Shown: positions 22,688 through 33,558, counted from the stretch's first letter. The stretch is DNA of 64,000 bases from Mycobacterium sp. GA-0227b (GCF_001499855.1 NZ_LQIK01000002.1:1-64000), one strand, 5' to 3'. Numbers and translations are program-made. Notes: generated by a model not told the origin, from the sequence alone.

Positions 22688-23902
22688 GTGGCGATCAGGA
22701 CGCTCGAAGACCTTCTGGCAGAAGGTGTTTCGGGACGGGGCGTGCTGGTCCGGTCGGACCTCAACGTCCCTCTCGATGATGACGGCGACATCACCGACCC
22801 CGGACGGATCACCGCTTCGGTGCCGACACTGAAGGCGCTCTCCGATGCGGGGGCCAAGGTAGTCGTCACCGCGCACCTCGGCCGTCCCAAAGGGGGCCCG
22901 GACCCGAAGTACTCGTTGGCTCCCGTCGCGAAGGCATTGGGCGAGCAGCTCGGTCGGCACGTGCAGCTCGCCGGTGATGTCGTCGGAACCGACGCTTTGG
23001 CCCGCGCCGAAGGCCTGACCGAGGGCGACATCCTGCTGCTGGAGAACATCCGCTTCGACGCCCGCGAGACCAGCAAGGACGACGCCGAGCGGCTGGCGCT
23101 GGCGAAGGCATTGGTCGAACTCGTCGGCGATGACGGCGCTTTCGTCTCCGACGGTTTCGGCGTGGTGCACCGCAAGCAGGCGTCGGTGTACGACGTCGCG
23201 AAGTTGCTGCCGCACTATGCGGGCACGCTGGTGGCCGCCGAGGTGAAGGTGCTCGAGCAGCTGACCAGCTCGACGGACCGGCCGTACGCCGTCGTGCTGG
23301 GCGGATCCAAGGTGTCCGACAAGCTCGCGGTCATCGAATCGCTCGCCGAGAAGGCCGACAGTCTGCTCATCGGCGGCGGGATGTGCTTTACCTTCCTTGC
23401 GTCCCAAGGTGTTTCGGTGGGTACCTCGCTGTTGGAAGAGGGCATGATCGACACGTGCCGCAAGTTGTTGGACACCTACGCCGACGTGATCCATGTGCCG
23501 GTCGACATCGTGGTGGCCGACAAGTTCGCCGCCGACGCGACGGCCGAGATCGTCGCGGCCGACCGGATTCCGGAAGACAAGATGGGCCTTGACATCGGTC
23601 CCGGCTCGATCGAGCGGTTCACCACGCTGCTGTCCAACGCCAAGACCGTCTTCTGGAACGGTCCGATGGGGGTTTTCGAGTTCCCGGCGTTCGCGGCGGG
23701 CACCAAGGGCGTCGCCGAGGCGATCATCTCCGCGACCGCCAAGGGCGCGTTCAGCGTCGTCGGCGGCGGCGATTCGGCGGCCGCGGTGCGGCAGCTCGGC
23801 CTCGACGAGGACGGTTTCTCCCACATTTCCACCGGCGGCGGGGCGTCGCTGGAATACCTTGAGGGCAAGAAACTGCCCGGCATCGCTGTCTTAGAAGAGT
23901 GA
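22688..23902 (+). CDS. pgk: Phosphoglycerate kinase
   Basis: 404-residue glycolytic kinase making ATP from 1,3-bisphosphoglycerate. Signatures: [18 protein letters not shown] at the N-terminus, [20 protein letters not shown], then [11 protein letters not shown], and the nucleotide-site [19 protein letters not shown] and [13 protein letters not shown] start four bases after the gap stop. Its own stop overlaps an in-frame GTG of the tpiA frame, but tpiA more likely starts 18 bases further on. Confidence 0.97.
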   Translation: MAIRTLEDLLAEGVSGRGVLVRSDLNVPLDDDGDITDPGRITASVPTLKALSDAGAKVVVTAHLGRPKGGPDPKYSLAPVAKALGEQLGRHVQLAGDVVGTDALARAEGLTEGDILLLENIRFDARETSKDDAERLALAKALVELVGDDGAFVSDGFGVVHRKQASVYDVAKLLPHYAGTLVAAEVKVLEQLTSSTDRPYAVVLGGSKVSDKLAVIESLAEKADSLLIGGGMCFTFLASQGVSVGTSLLEEGMIDTCRKLLDTYADVIHVPVDIVVADKFAADATAEIVAADRIPEDKMGLDIGPGSIERFTTLLSNAKTVFWNGPMGVFEFPAFAAGTKGVAEAIISATAKGAFSVVGGGDSAAAVRQLGLDEDGFSHISTGGGASLEYLEGKKLPGIAVLEE

Positions 23903-23916
23903 GAGGTGCTCGAGTC

Positions 23917-24702
23917 GTGAGCCGCAAACCGCTGATCGCCGGCAACTGGAAGATGAACCTCAACCACTTCGAGGCGATCGCGCTGGTGCAGAAGATCGCG
24001 TTCGCGTTGCCGGCGAAGTACTTCGACAAAGTCGACGTCACGGTGATTCCGCCGTTCACCGATCTGCGCAGTGTGCAAACCCTCGTCGACGGCGACAAGC
24101 TGCTGCTGACCTACGGCGCGCAGGATCTCTCCGAGCACGACTCGGGCGCCTACACCGGCGACATCAGCGGTGCGTTCCTGGCCAAGCTCGGCTGCACGTA
24201 CGTGGTCGTCGGCCACTCCGAGCGGCGCACCTATCACCACGAGGACGACGCGATCGTGGCGGCCAAGGCGGCGGCCGCCTTCCGTCACGGGCTGGTGCCG
24301 ATCGTCTGCATCGGTGAGCAGCTCGAGGTCCGCGAGGCCGGCAACCACGTCGAACACAACGTCGAGTCGCTGCGCGGCTCGCTGGCCGGCCTGTCGGCCG
24401 AGCAGATCGGTCAGGCGGTGATCGCCTACGAGCCGGTGTGGGCGATCGGAACCGGCCGGGTCGCCAGCGCCGCCGACGCGCAGGAGGTGTGCAAGGCGAT
24501 CCGCGACGAGCTGGGCAAGCTGGCCACGCCGCAGCTGGCGGCGGGTGTTCGCGTGCTGTACGGCGGCTCGGTGAACGCGAAGAACGTCGGCGAGATCGTC
24601 GCGCAGGAGGACGTCGACGGGGCGCTCGTCGGCGGGGCGTCGCTGGACGGTGAGCAGTTCGCCACGTTGTCGGCCATCGCGGCCGGTGGGCCCCTGCCGT
24701 AG
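23917..24702 (+). CDS. tpiA: Triosephosphate isomerase
   Basis: 261-residue TIM barrel. Catalytic residues are Lys12 (AGNWKMN), His100 (VVGHSERR) and Glu172 ([11 protein letters not shown]). The phosphate loop YGGSVNAKN and [10 protein letters not shown] complete the family pattern. The GTG at 23917 gives [14 protein letters not shown], the usual N-terminus and length, and follows AGAGG about ten bases upstream; an in-frame GTG six codons earlier overlaps the pgk stop. Third gene of the gap-pgk-tpiA operon. Confidence 0.97.
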   Translation: MSRKPLIAGNWKMNLNHFEAIALVQKIAFALPAKYFDKVDVTVIPPFTDLRSVQTLVDGDKLLLTYGAQDLSEHDSGAYTGDISGAFLAKLGCTYVVVGHSERRTYHHEDDAIVAAKAAAAFRHGLVPIVCIGEQLEVREAGNHVEHNVESLRGSLAGLSAEQIGQAVIAYEPVWAIGTGRVASAADAQEVCKAIRDELGKLATPQLAAGVRVLYGGSVNAKNVGEIVAQEDVDGALVGGASLDGEQFATLSAIAAGGPLP

Positions 24703-24720
24703 TCATACCGGCCGATTAGG

Positions 24721-24726
24721 TAGTCT
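24721..24726 (+). promoter_or_regulatory. -10 hexamer of leaderless secG promoter
   Basis: TAGTCT ends seven bases before the secG ATG. This gives secG its own promoter although it lies only 31 bases after tpiA. Confidence 0.5.
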
Positions 24727-24733
24727 TGCGGCC

Positions 24734-24967
24734 ATGGAATTGGCCCTGCAGATCACCCTGGTGGTGACCAGCGTCCTGGTCGTGCTGCTGGTGCTGCTTC
24801 ACCGCGCCAAGGGCGGCGGCCTGTCCACGCTGTTCGGCGGTGGCGTCCAGTCCAGCCTGTCGGGGTCGACGGTGGTGGAGAAGAACCTGGACCGGTTGAC
24901 GCTGTTCGTCACCGGCATCTGGCTGGTCTCGATCGTCGGCGTCGCGCTGCTGATCAAATACAGCTGA
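24734..24967 (+). CDS. secG: Preprotein translocase subunit SecG
   Basis: 77-residue auxiliary subunit of the SecYEG channel in the plasma membrane. Two transmembrane helices (about residues 2-23 and 55-75) flank the conserved cytoplasmic loop HRAKGGGLSTLFGGGVQSSLSGST. It follows gap-pgk-tpiA as in M. tuberculosis. Its end faces a convergent small secreted-protein gene 12 bases away. Confidence 0.95.
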   Translation: MELALQITLVVTSVLVVLLVLLHRAKGGGLSTLFGGGVQSSLSGSTVVEKNLDRLTLFVTGIWLVSIVGVALLIKYS

Positions 24968-24979
24968 TCCGGCTCCGCG

Positions 24980-25345
24980 TCAGCCGATCGCCGGACCTAT
25001 CGGCACTATCGGCGTGGGCAGGGGCGTGCGCGGCGGCTGGCCGGGGTCACCCTGCACCTCGGGCAGGTCGCCGGTGACCGGCCCCGACGGCAAGCCGCGC
25101 GGCCCCTGCTGCGAACCCTGGCCCTCGGCGGGCGGCGCGGTGCAGCCGTTCGGGTCTGACGGCAACGTCGGTACCCCGCCGGAGTCGATGCAGCACTGCC
25201 ATTGCGGCTTGGTCGTGTTCTGGATGCAATTGTCGTACTCCTCGATATCCCAGGTGTTGTCGATCGGGGCGGCGCTGGCGATGCCGGGCAGCACGAACGC
25301 GATGGCCGTAGCGCAGAGGGCGCCCGGCAGGAGGTGGTATGTCAT
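24980..25345 (-). CDS. Small secreted Pro/Gly-rich protein
   Basis: 121-residue precursor with a clear signal peptide (MTYHLLPGALCATAIAFVLP, cleavage near SAA at about residue 25). The mature region has one WDIEEYDNCIQNTTKPQWQC-like cysteine-containing segment with four cysteines, one of them in a CC pair, between residues about 40 and 68. It is followed by a Gly/Pro/Gln-rich tail that looks disordered. A strong ribosome site AGGAGGG precedes the ATG by seven bases. I do not recognise the family. It lies between secG and ppc and is transcribed opposite to both. Confidence 0.72.
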   Translation of the reverse strand: MTYHLLPGALCATAIAFVLPGIASAAPIDNTWDIEEYDNCIQNTTKPQWQCCIDSGGVPTLPSDPNGCTAPPAEGQGSQQGPRGLPSGPVTGDLPEVQGDPGQPPRTPLPTPIVPIGPAIG

Positions 25346-25461
25346 TGGTCGGCCCTCCTTGATGGTGATCTATAAAGCGTGCACCCAACCGGGCCGGCGG
25401 TGGGCGTTTGAGCAAATCCGGACTGAATTTCCCCCGATCTGCGGCCCGCTGCCGCGGCGCC

Positions 25462-25467
25462 GATACT
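25462..25467 (+). promoter_or_regulatory. -10-like hexamer before ppc
   Basis: GATACT (first base off from TANNNT) ends six bases before the ppc ATG, with no Shine-Dalgarno between, suggesting a leaderless transcript. Confidence 0.45.
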
Positions 25468-25473
25468 TGAGTC

Positions 25474-28272
25474 ATGGCTGACGTCGCCGGACTGGAACCG
25501 ATAGGCGCGGTCAGGCGCACCCGGGTGGGCCGCGACGCCACCGAGCCGATGCGCGAGGACATCCGGCTGCTCGGCGCGATACTCGGTGACACCGTGCGCG
25601 AGCAGAGCGGCGAGGAGGTGTTCGACCTCGTCGAGCGCGCCCGCGTGGAGTCGTTTCGGGTGCGCCGCTCGGAGATCGACCGCGGGGCGCTGGCGCGCAT
25701 GTTCGACGGCATCGAGATCCGCCAGGCGATCCCCATCATCCGCGCGTTCACCCACTTCGCGCTGCTGGCCAACGTCGCCGAGGACATTCATCGGGAACGT
25801 CGCCGCGCCGTGCACGTGGCGGCCGGCGAGCCCCCGCAGGACAGCAGCCTGGCCGCCACTTACGCCAAGCTCGACTCGGTCGATTTGGAGCCTGGCGCCG
25901 TCGCCGAGGCGCTTGCGGGGGCGTTGGTGTCGCCGGTGATCACGGCTCACCCGACCGAGACCAGGCGTCGCACGATCTTCGACACACAACACCGCATCAC
26001 CGAACTGATGCGGCTGCGGCTGCACGGCCACGCTGCCACCGACGACGGTCGCGACATCGAGCACGAACTGCGTCGCCACATCCTCACGCTGTGGCAGACC
26101 GCGCTGGTTCGGTTGTCCCGGTTGAAGATTCAAGACGAGATCGAGACCGGTCTGCGCTATTACCCGGCCGCGTTCTTCGAAGTCATCCCACAGGTGAACG
26201 CCGACGTGCGCGCGGAACTACAGGATCGCTGGCCCGATGCTGGGCTACTCGACGAGCCGATCGTGCGGCCCGGGTCGTGGATCGGCGGCGATCGCGACGG
26301 TAATCCGAATGTCACCGCAGAGGTGGTGCGCCTTGCCACCTCCAACGCCGCGTACACGGCGCTGGACCACTATTTCGCCGAGATCACCGCGCTGGAAGAG
26401 GAGCTGTCGATGTCGGCGCGGCTGGTCCGGATCAGCGACGACCTCGCCGCGCTGGCCGCCCGGTGCGACGAGCCCGCGCGCGCCGACGAACCCTACCGGC
26501 GAGCGCTGCGCGTGATCCACGCCCGCCTCACGTCGACGGCGCAGGAGATCCTGGACCAGCAGCCGGAACACGAACTCGACCTGGGTCTCGAGCGCTATCA
26601 GACGTCCGCCGAACTGCTGGCCGACCTGAACGTGGTCGACGAGTCGCTGTGCGCAAACGGCAGCGCGGTGCTGGCCGACGACCGGCTGGCACGGCTGCGA
26701 GAAGCCGTGCACACGTTCGGTTTCCACCTCTGCGGTCTGGACATGCGGCAGAACTCCGAAGTGCACGAGGAGGTCATCGCGGAGCTTCTCGCCTGGGCCG
26801 GTGTGCACCCGGACTACCGATCGCTGGCCGAGGAGGAACGGATCCGACTGCTGGCCGGGGAGCTGGCGACTCGGCGGCCGCTGGTCAAGGAGGGTGCGGC
26901 CCTGTCCGAACTGGCCCGCAAGGAACTCGACATCGTGGACGCGGCCGCGCGGGCAGTGCGGGTCTTCGGGCCGCAGGCGGTGCCGAACTACATCATCTCG
27001 ATGTGCGAGTCCGTTTCGGACATGCTGGAGGCCGCCATTCTCCTCAAGGAGGCCGGCCTGCTCGACGTGTCGGCTGAGCAGCCGTACGCCCCGGTGGGCA
27101 TCGTGCCGTTGTTCGAGACGATCGACGATCTGCAACGGGGATCGTCGATCCTCGAAGCGGTGCTGGATCTCCCGGTGTACCGATCGATCGTGTCCGCGCG
27201 TGACGACAGCCAGGAAGTGATGCTCGGTTACTCCGACTCCAACAAGGACGGCGGCTATCTGGCGGCGAACTGGGCGCTGTACCGCGCCGAACTCGATCTG
27301 GTGGAGTCGGCGCGCAAGACCGGAATCCGGTTGCGCCTCTTCCACGGTCGCGGCGGCACGGTCGGCCGCGGTGGCGGCCCGAGCTACGACGCCATCTTGG
27401 CGCAGCCGCCGGGAGCGGTGAACGGATCGCTACGGATCACCGAACAGGGTGAGGTGATCGCCGCCAAGTACGCCGAGCCGCAGATCGCGCACCGCAACCT
27501 CGAGACATTGGTGGCCGCCACCCTGGAGGCCACGCTGCTCGACGTGGAAGGCCTCGGCGACGCCGCCGGCCCCGCCTACGAGGTGCTCGACGACCTGGCA
27601 GCACGCGCCCAGCGGGCATACGCCGAATTGGTCCACGAGACACCGGGTTTCGTCGACTACTTCAAGGCATCGACACCGGTGAGCGAGATCGGCGCACTCA
27701 ACATCGGCAGCAGGCCGTCGTCGCGCAAGCCCACGACCTCGATCGCCGATCTGCGGGCGATTCCATGGGTGTTGGCATGGAGCCAATCGCGGGTCATGCT
27801 GCCCGGTTGGTACGGCACCGGTTCGGCGTTCGAGGAGTATGTGGGTGAGGGCCCGGAGAAGGAAGCTCGGGTCGAGGTGCTGCAGGACCTGTACCGGCGG
27901 TGGCCGTTCTTCCGCACTGTGCTGTCGAACATGGCACAGGTGTTGGCGAAGTCGGACCTGGGATTGGCCGCCCGCTATTCCGAACTCGTCGAGGACGAAG
28001 AATTGCGGCGCCGGGTTTTCGACAAGATCGTCGCCGAGCACGACCGCACGATCCGCATGCACAAGCTCATCACCGGCCAGGACGACCTGCTGGCCGACAA
28101 TCCGGCGCTGGCGCGTTCGGTGTTCAACCGCTTCCCGTACCTGGAACCGCTGAACCACCTTCAGGTCGAGCTGTTGCGCCGCTACCGTTCCGGCGACGAC
28201 GACGAACTCGTCCAGCGGGGAATCCTGCTCACGATGAGCGGGTTGGCGACCGCATTGCGCAACAGCGGATAG
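25474..28272 (+). CDS. ppc: Phosphoenolpyruvate carboxylase
   Basis: 932-residue anaplerotic enzyme adding bicarbonate to PEP to make oxaloacetate. Catalytic His159 is in [13 protein letters not shown]; further sites are [19 protein letters not shown], the glycine loop [23 protein letters not shown], and the C-terminal allosteric region ending in ALRNSG. Full length for bacterial PEPC. It has its own promoter after a convergent small gene. As I recall, PEPC is present in many environmental mycobacteria but not annotated in M. tuberculosis, which relies on PEP carboxykinase and pyruvate carboxylase; that would be one sign of a non-tuberculous species. Confidence 0.96.
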   Translation: MADVAGLEPIGAVRRTRVGRDATEPMREDIRLLGAILGDTVREQSGEEVFDLVERARVESFRVRRSEIDRGALARMFDGIEIRQAIPIIRAFTHFALLANVAEDIHRERRRAVHVAAGEPPQDSSLAATYAKLDSVDLEPGAVAEALAGALVSPVITAHPTETRRRTIFDTQHRITELMRLRLHGHAATDDGRDIEHELRRHILTLWQTALVRLSRLKIQDEIETGLRYYPAAFFEVIPQVNADVRAELQDRWPDAGLLDEPIVRPGSWIGGDRDGNPNVTAEVVRLATSNAAYTALDHYFAEITALEEELSMSARLVRISDDLAALAARCDEPARADEPYRRALRVIHARLTSTAQEILDQQPEHELDLGLERYQTSAELLADLNVVDESLCANGSAVLADDRLARLREAVHTFGFHLCGLDMRQNSEVHEEVIAELLAWAGVHPDYRSLAEEERIRLLAGELATRRPLVKEGAALSELARKELDIVDAAARAVRVFGPQAVPNYIISMCESVSDMLEAAILLKEAGLLDVSAEQPYAPVGIVPLFETIDDLQRGSSILEAVLDLPVYRSIVSARDDSQEVMLGYSDSNKDGGYLAANWALYRAELDLVESARKTGIRLRLFHGRGGTVGRGGGPSYDAILAQPPGAVNGSLRITEQGEVIAAKYAEPQIAHRNLETLVAATLEATLLDVEGLGDAAGPAYEVLDDLAARAQRAYAELVHETPGFVDYFKASTPVSEIGALNIGSRPSSRKPTTSIADLRAIPWVLAWSQSRVMLPGWYGTGSAFEEYVGEGPEKEARVEVLQDLYRRWPFFRTVLSNMAQVLAKSDLGLAARYSELVEDEELRRRVFDKIVAEHDRTIRMHKLITGQDDLLADNPALARSVFNRFPYLEPLNHLQVELLRRYRSGDDDELVQRGILLTMSGLATALRNSG

Positions 28273-28278
28273 CCGCCG

Positions 28279-28659
28279 TCACAATCCGGCGGTCTTGCGC
28301 ACTTTGTTCACAGCTCCTCGCACCGCCTGCTCGGTGGCGGCCAGCGGCGAGATCACCGATTCACCGAGGCCGACGATCCGCTCCACCCGGTCGACGATGC
28401 CCTCCATGCGGTCCACCACCGCGTTGAGCCGCGGGGCGAGCTGGTTGATCTGGTTGATCGTCTCGTTGAACCGCTCGAGCGTGGCATCGAGGTTGGCGGT
28501 GGAACTGTTCAGGTCCTCGAGGGTTTCGCTGAGCCCCACGAGGATGGTGTCGACCTGTTCGACTGTGACGTCGGCGTTGAGTGCCGCCTGCGCGAGCTTC
28601 CTGATCCGTTCCGGCCCCGTGCGCACCGGCCTACCACCTTTGTCTGCCATGTCGCTCAT
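28279..28659 (-). CDS. Coiled-coil protein (126 aa)
   Basis: Small cytoplasmic protein made of heptad-rich helices: LSETLEDLNSSTANLDATLE, then RFNETINQINQLAPRLNAVV and DRMEGIVDRVERIVGLGESV. The last part, PLAATEQAVRGAVNKVRKTA, resembles the tail of phasin-like or DUF948-like helical proteins, but I cannot assign a family. No signal peptide. Starts at ATG 28659; GTG 28665 and ATG 28650 are alternatives. It converges on ppc with six bases between stops. A protein of similar size lies near pgl in M. tuberculosis (Rv1444c), possibly the same family. Confidence 0.62.
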   Translation of the reverse strand: MSDMADKGGRPVRTGPERIRKLAQAALNADVTVEQVDTILVGLSETLEDLNSSTANLDATLERFNETINQINQLAPRLNAVVDRMEGIVDRVERIVGLGESVISPLAATEQAVRGAVNKVRKTAGL

Positions 28660-28863
28660 TATCACCGCAGCCGTGGAACCGCTGAGCAGAACCCGTCGTC
28701 TGAATAGGTGTGAGCCAACGAGAAACCTCGGCCCGGCAATGCACGGCAGATCTGCGCAACCTCACGCTGCTGTCGAAACCGATGACCGGAAGCGTTGACT
28801 ACGACGCTGGATTCCGTGACGGTTGCCGCGACATTCGGACGGACCCTCACGAGTGACGGCACG
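28660..28863. other. Intergenic stretch with no supported gene
   Basis: About 200 bases between the coiled-coil gene start and the HNH gene stop, both on the minus strand. One short open frame crosses it but has no ribosome site or family signal. No terminator hairpin with a T-run was seen. Confidence 0.5.
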
Positions 28864-30309
28864 TCAGAACGGCGGTGGTTCGTCGTCCCGGGAGAGCCTC
28901 TCGGCGAGCAGGAGTTGGATGCGACGGATGCGCGCGGCGTTGTGTTGTCGCTCCAGAGCGATGCGGTAGGCCTTGTCCTCGGCGCGGGTGCGTCGACGCA
29001 TCGGCATCATCGCCCCGCGATGACTGTCGACCGGTCCACGCGTCGGCGGGGCCGGCACGACCTCGCCGGTGGGTTGTCCGAGCTGTTCGAAGAACTCCGC
29101 ACCACCTGGAGTGGTGGTGTAGGTCTGCCCATTGGGCGCCGTCCACACGACCGTGCCGTCTGCGGCTTGACGGTCGGACCACCCGTCGGCTCCGCACCAA
29201 AACGTCTTCAGCAGATGGTGAAACACGCACAGCAGTTTGAGATTCGACGGATGTGTCGGCCCGCCGGGGTAGGGGACCGTGTGGTCGATCTGACACGCCG
29301 CGGCCGGCTCGTCGCAGCCTGGGAATCGGCATGTCAGGTCACGGCAACGCACGAACCGCGCCAGCGCGGCCGAGGGCCGGTAACCCTGCTCGGCGCACGG
29401 CTCCGGTAGCCGTACCGGTTGCAACCGGGCGGCGGCGGCCAGATCGCGCAACATCGTCGAGGGCACGGCACCGAACCCCGGAAGGTATCCCGGTGACTCG
29501 GATCGACCGTCGATTGTCGCCTGATCGGCGATCACATTGATGACGAGCTGGCTCAGGGGCGGTTGTTCACGCTGCCTGCAGGCGCTGGCGCAATCCTCTG
29601 CGCCACAGCCACACTCGAGCGCGCTCTGCCCGGCCGCCAACGCCATCAGCGCATCGGCCCGGCGTTGCCGTTTGGTGCGCGGGTCGTCATCGCAGACCGT
29701 GGCGGCCATTTCGTCGAGGCGGGTGTCGAAGGCGACACCATCGACGAAGGCGAGTTTGGCCCAGACCCCGACCATGCCCGGGCTGATCGGTCCGACGTCG
29801 ACGTAGCGGTCGTCAGTGGGCGGCTGGGGTTCGCGAACCCCAGCCGGATCGAACTTCTCCACCCACATGTCGATGCGCTCGGTCAGTTTGGGTCCCGACA
29901 ATTTCATCCACTTCGGTGCCCATTGCGCAAAAGCCTCATCGAGTCGGGCCAGTCGACCGGGGTCCTCGACGTTCTGACTACGGCTGACCAGCGCGGTCAT
30001 CATCCGGAAATCGATGTCGCCGGCAGCGAACACCGCGGCCACACCGGGCAGGCGCTCCCGCAGGTCGATCGCGTAGTTGAGCCGCCCTGCCGCTCGACCG
30101 CGGCTGATGTTCAATGCCGCAGAGATCTCGGCGACCACGTTCGCGTGTCCGTCGATGGCCCAGTTGTCCCGCTCGTCCTCATCCGCCGGCGCCCGTCGGG
30201 CGTACAACTCCCCAATAGCCTGCATCTCCAGGCCACAGGCGGCGTTCTGTTCGCGTGAAGCCGTGGCGATAGCCTCGGCCACGGCCGCGTCACAGAGCGT
30301 GTCGAACAT
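28864..30309 (-). CDS. 13E12-family DUF222/HNH endonuclease domain protein
   Basis: 481-residue protein with an N-terminal DUF222 (13E12 repeat) domain (residues about 5-300) and a C-terminal HNH nuclease motif: CRFPGCDEPAAACQIDHTVP followed by GGPTHPSNLKLLCVFHHLLKT, with paired zinc-type cysteines and the HNH histidines. A basic C-terminal tail follows. Such genes are numerous in mycobacteria and behave like mobile selfish elements; several in M. tuberculosis are LexA-regulated. The ATG at 30309 is chosen because a perfect SOS box covers it and a TAGTAT -10 lies seven bases upstream. A GTG eight codons earlier is also in frame. No flanking repeats or transposase were seen. Confidence 0.9.
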   Translation of the reverse strand: MFDTLCDAAVAEAIATASREQNAACGLEMQAIGELYARRAPADEDERDNWAIDGHANVVAEISAALNISRGRAAGRLNYAIDLRERLPGVAAVFAAGDIDFRMMTALVSRSQNVEDPGRLARLDEAFAQWAPKWMKLSGPKLTERIDMWVEKFDPAGVREPQPPTDDRYVDVGPISPGMVGVWAKLAFVDGVAFDTRLDEMAATVCDDDPRTKRQRRADALMALAAGQSALECGCGAEDCASACRQREQPPLSQLVINVIADQATIDGRSESPGYLPGFGAVPSTMLRDLAAAARLQPVRLPEPCAEQGYRPSAALARFVRCRDLTCRFPGCDEPAAACQIDHTVPYPGGPTHPSNLKLLCVFHHLLKTFWCGADGWSDRQAADGTVVWTAPNGQTYTTTPGGAEFFEQLGQPTGEVVPAPPTRGPVDSHRGAMMPMRRRTRAEDKAYRIALERQHNAARIRRIQLLLAERLSRDDEPPPF

Positions 30310-30317
30310 GTGTTCGA
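30302..30317 (-). promoter_or_regulatory. LexA (SOS) box over the HNH gene start
   Basis: TCGAAC-ATGT-GTTCGA is a perfect match to the mycobacterial SOS box TCGAAC-N4-GTTCGA. It spans the ATG and abuts the -10 hexamer, so bound LexA would block transcription initiation. Confidence 0.88.
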
Positions 30318-30322
30318 TACTA
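30317..30322 (-). promoter_or_regulatory. -10 hexamer of HNH gene promoter
   Basis: TAGTAT on the minus strand, seven bases before the ATG at 30309 and sharing one base with the SOS box. Confidence 0.55.
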
Positions 30323-30360
30323 CCCGGATCCACTGACAGGCGGCGATCTTTTCGCAGGGG

Positions 30361-31098
30361 TCAGAGCTTGTTCGCCGCCGCCTCGTCGAGCAGCCAGACG
30401 GTCGCCTCGCGGCCGACGGCACCCGCGGCGGGTACGTCATCCGGATCGGCACCGCCGATCGCAGCGGCCACGGCATCGGCCTTCCCTTCGCCGGAGACGA
30501 CCAGCCACACCTCTCGTGACCGTCGAACCGCAGGCAAGGTCAACGTGATTCGGCGCGGCGGCGGCTTGGGCGAGTCGACGACGCCGACGACGAGTCGATC
30601 GCGTTCACGGACCGCCGGGGTATGGGGGAACAGCGAATTAACATGTCCCTCACCGCCCATGCCCAGTAGGTGCACGTCGAAGTCGGGCGTTGGCTCGCCG
30701 TCGTGGGCGTTGGCGGCGAGCACGCGCTCATAGTCGGCCGCGGCCGCATCGAGGTCGTCGCCGAACTGCGCTCCACTGGCGGCCATCGGGTGCACGTTGT
30801 CGACCGGGATGTCCACCCGGTCCAGCAGTGCCTCGCGCGTCTGCTTGTAGTTGCGCTCGTCGTCGTCCTCGGGCACGAACCGGTCGTCGCCCCAGTAGAG
30901 ATGGACCTTGCTCCAGTCGATCCCGTCACTGTGCTCGGCAACGCGCTTCAGCATGTTGATGCCGGTGCCGCCACCGGTCAACACGATATGCGCCGCGCCG
31001 CGCTTGTCGATCGCGTCGACGATCGCGGCGACAAGCCGGTCGCCGGCCGCCGCCACCAGCGCTGCCGAGTCTGGATACCGTTCGATGATCGGACTCAC
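30361..31098 (-). CDS. pgl: 6-phosphogluconolactonase
   Basis: 245-residue enzyme hydrolysing 6-phosphogluconolactone, the second oxidative pentose-phosphate step. Motifs: [15 protein letters not shown] near the N-terminus (substrate phosphate loop), [15 protein letters not shown], and [15 protein letters not shown] containing the catalytic His. The GTG start overlaps the opcA stop as GTGA, which decides it over the longer open frame. Last gene of the tkt-tal-zwf-opcA-pgl operon; called devB in older annotation. Confidence 0.95.
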   Translation of the reverse strand: MSPIIERYPDSAALVAAAGDRLVAAIVDAIDKRGAAHIVLTGGGTGINMLKRVAEHSDGIDWSKVHLYWGDDRFVPEDDDERNYKQTREALLDRVDIPVDNVHPMAASGAQFGDDLDAAAADYERVLAANAHDGEPTPDFDVHLLGMGGEGHVNSLFPHTPAVRERDRLVVGVVDSPKPPPRRITLTLPAVRRSREVWLVVSGEGKADAVAAAIGGADPDDVPAAGAVGREATVWLLDEAAANKL

Positions 31099-32006
31099 GC
31101 GTACTGCACCTTCTCGATGCCCTGCAGAGCCTCGTGATAAATCTCGTCGGCGTCGAGCCTGCGCAAGTCCTCGGCCAGGCATTCCTTGGTCTCGCGGCGC
31201 GCCAACGGAATTCGCGCTTCGGGTCGGCTGGTGCGGCTCAGCGTCGCGGTGACACCCGTCTGGGGCCGTCGCAGCGTGATCGTCTCGCCGCCGCGCACCA
31301 GCTCCACTTTCAGCTCGCCGACCTCTCGCTGCACCGGAGCGTCGATTCTGGCGGCCAGCCAGCCCGCCAGGACATCGAGCGACGGTTCTTCTCGCAGGCC
31401 TGATACCAACGCAGACGTGATCGGCTCATGCGGTTCCTGATCGACCGCAGCCGCCAGCAGCGCACGCCAGTACGTGATGCGCGCCCAAGCAAGGTCGGTG
31501 TCGCCCGCGGTGTAGCCCTCCAGGCGGCCCTTGATCGCGGCCATCGGATCTCCGCACTGCGTCGCGTTGGTGATCCTTCGAATCGCCAACCGCCCCAACG
31601 GGTCCCTCGCGGGAACATCCGGGCCCCCCGCCGGCCACCAGGCCACCACCGGGGTGTCGGGAAGCAGGAACGGCAACACCACACTGGACGCGTGGTCGGC
31701 GAGCTCGCCGTGCAAGCGCAGCGCGACGACTTCGCCAGCGCCGGCGTCTCCGCCGACGCGCAGCTGTGCATCGAGCCGGGAATCGGCGGCACCGCGGTCA
31801 CCGGGCACGACGACGATCACCCGGCAGGGATGCTCACGGCTGGCGAAGTTGGCCGCCTCGATCGAATCTTCCAGCAGATCATCGGAATCCAGCGAGATCA
31901 CGAGGGTGAGGACGCGGCTCAACGTGATCGCCCCGCCCTCTTCGCGCAGACCGGTGATCTTCTTGTTGATGTCGTTGGTCGTGGTATCCGGCAGATCGAC
32001 AATCAC
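31095..32006 (-). CDS. opcA: Glucose-6-phosphate dehydrogenase assembly protein OpcA
   Basis: 303-residue OpcA, needed in cyanobacteria and actinobacteria for assembly and activation of G6PD. Family pattern: [17 protein letters not shown] at the start, [25 protein letters not shown] in the middle and a C-terminal strand region with [15 protein letters not shown]. The GTG start follows AAGGAGG at good spacing. It lies 25 bases after zwf and overlaps pgl by four bases, consistent with a role as partner of the Zwf encoded just upstream. Confidence 0.94.
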   Translation of the reverse strand: MIVDLPDTTTNDINKKITGLREEGGAITLSRVLTLVISLDSDDLLEDSIEAANFASREHPCRVIVVVPGDRGAADSRLDAQLRVGGDAGAGEVVALRLHGELADHASSVVLPFLLPDTPVVAWWPAGGPDVPARDPLGRLAIRRITNATQCGDPMAAIKGRLEGYTAGDTDLAWARITYWRALLAAAVDQEPHEPITSALVSGLREEPSLDVLAGWLAARIDAPVQREVGELKVELVRGGETITLRRPQTGVTATLSRTSRPEARIPLARRETKECLAEDLRRLDADEIYHEALQGIEKVQYA

Positions 32007-32031
32007 CGCCGCCTCCTTGCGCCTTCGCGGA

Positions 32032-33558
32032 TCACGGCCGCCTCCACTCCCGGCCGACCCGATGCAACATCTCGTCGGCGGACGCCGGCCCCCAGGTGCC
32101 CGCCTCGTACGCCTCGGGCTTGCCGTGTGACGCCCAGTAATCCAGAACGGGATCGAGGATCTCCCAGGACAATTCGACCTCCCTGTTCACCGGGAACAGC
32201 GACGGTTCGCCGAACAGCACGTCGAGGATGAGTCTCTCGTAGGCCTCGGGGGAGTCCTCGGCGAACGCCGAACCGTAGGAGAAGTCCATGTTGACGTCTC
32301 GGACCTCCATGGCACTGCCCGGCACCTTCGAGCCGAATCGGGTGGTGATGCCCTCGTCAGGCTGCACCCGGATCACCAACGCGTTCTGGCCCAGCTCCTC
32401 GGTCATGGTCTTGTCGAACGGCAGATGCGGCGCCCGCTTGAAGATCAACGCGATCTCGGTCACCCTGCGGCCCAACCGCTTTCCGGTGCGCAGGAAGAAC
32501 GGCACGCCGGCCCACCGCCGGGTGTCGACCTCCAGCGTGATGGCCGCGTAGGTCTCGGTCGTCGAATCTTTGGAGAAGCCCTCCTCCTGAAGCAGGCCGA
32601 CCACCTTCTCGCTGCCCTGCCAACCCGCCGCGTACTGTCCGCGCGCCGTGGTCTGGTCGAGCGGCTGAACGGGTTGCGTGGCCGAAAGCACCTTGATCTT
32701 TTCGGCCTGCAGTTCGTGCGGTCCGAAGTTGACCGGCTCCTCCATCGCGGTCAGCGCCAGCAGCTGCAGCAGATGGTTCTGGATGACGTCACGCGCCGCC
32801 CCGACACCGTCGTAATAGCCTGCGCGACCGCCGAGCCCGATGTCCTCGGCCATCGTGATCTGCACGCTGTCGACGTAGTTGTTGTTCCAGATGGGTTCGT
32901 AGAACTCGTTGGCAAAGCGCAGCGCGAGGATGTTCTGGACGGTCTCCTTGCCGAGGTAGTGGTCGATGCGGAACACCGACTCCTCCGGGAACACGCTGTT
33001 GACCACCGCATTGAGTTCGCGCGCGCTCTGCAGATCGTGGCCGAACGGCTTCTCGATCACCACCCGGCTCCAGCGGCCCTCCTGCGGCCGGGCCAACCCG
33101 GACTTCTGCAGTTGCTCGCACACCTGCTGGAACGCCTTGGGTGGAATGGAAAGGTAGAAAGCGTGATTACCGCCCGTCCCGCGCTCGGCATCGAGTTTCT
33201 CGAGCGTCTCGGCGAGTCGGGCGAACGCCGCGTCGTCGTCGAATGTGCCCTGGACGAACCGGAAACCCTCGGCGAGCCGGTCCCACACCTCCTGGCGGAA
33301 CGGCGTGCGCGCGTGCTTCTTGACCGCCTCGTAGACGACCTGTCCGAAATCCTCGTCCGCCCAGTCCCGTCGGGCGAATCCGACGAGCGAGAACGACGCA
33401 GGCAGCAGGCCGCGGTTCGCGAGGTCGTAGATCGCGGGCATCAACTTCTTCCGCGAGAGATCGCCGGTGACACCGAAGATCACGATTCCGCACGGCCCCG
33501 CGATCCGCGGCATCCGCTTGTCGCGCTTGTCGCGCAGCGGATTGACCCAATCCGTCAT
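32032..33558 (-). CDS. zwf: Glucose-6-phosphate 1-dehydrogenase
   Basis: 508-residue first enzyme of the oxidative pentose phosphate pathway, producing NADPH. The nucleotide loop is [19 protein letters not shown] (residues 28-46); the substrate and catalytic signature RIDHYLGKE is at 197-205 with IEKPFGHDL before it. The ATG overlaps the tal stop as ATGA, so the longer upstream frame was not used. Corresponds to zwf2 of M. tuberculosis. Likely co-assembled with OpcA from the next gene. Confidence 0.96.
   Translation of the reverse strand: MTDWVNPLRDKRDKRMPRIAGPCGIVIFGVTGDLSRKKLMPAIYDLANRGLLPASFSLVGFARRDWADEDFGQVVYEAVKKHARTPFRQEVWDRLAEGFRFVQGTFDDDAAFARLAETLEKLDAERGTGGNHAFYLSIPPKAFQQVCEQLQKSGLARPQEGRWSRVVIEKPFGHDLQSARELNAVVNSVFPEESVFRIDHYLGKETVQNILALRFANEFYEPIWNNNYVDSVQITMAEDIGLGGRAGYYDGVGAARDVIQNHLLQLLALTAMEEPVNFGPHELQAEKIKVLSATQPVQPLDQTTARGQYAAGWQGSEKVVGLLQEEGFSKDSTTETYAAITLEVDTRRWAGVPFFLRTGKRLGRRVTEIALIFKRAPHLPFDKTMTEELGQNALVIRVQPDEGITTRFGSKVPGSAMEVRDVNMDFSYGSAFAEDSPEAYERLILDVLFGEPSLFPVNREVELSWEILDPVLDYWASHGKPEAYEAGTWGPASADEMLHRVGREWRRP

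Noticed and set aside
28662..28862. 66-codon minus-strand ORF between the coiled-coil and HNH genes
   Set aside because: No ribosome site, no family resemblance, overlaps the neighbouring start region; treated as chance.
28864..30309. HNH/DUF222 gene as part of a larger mobile element
   Set aside because: No transposase, integrase, terminal repeats or target duplication were seen around it.
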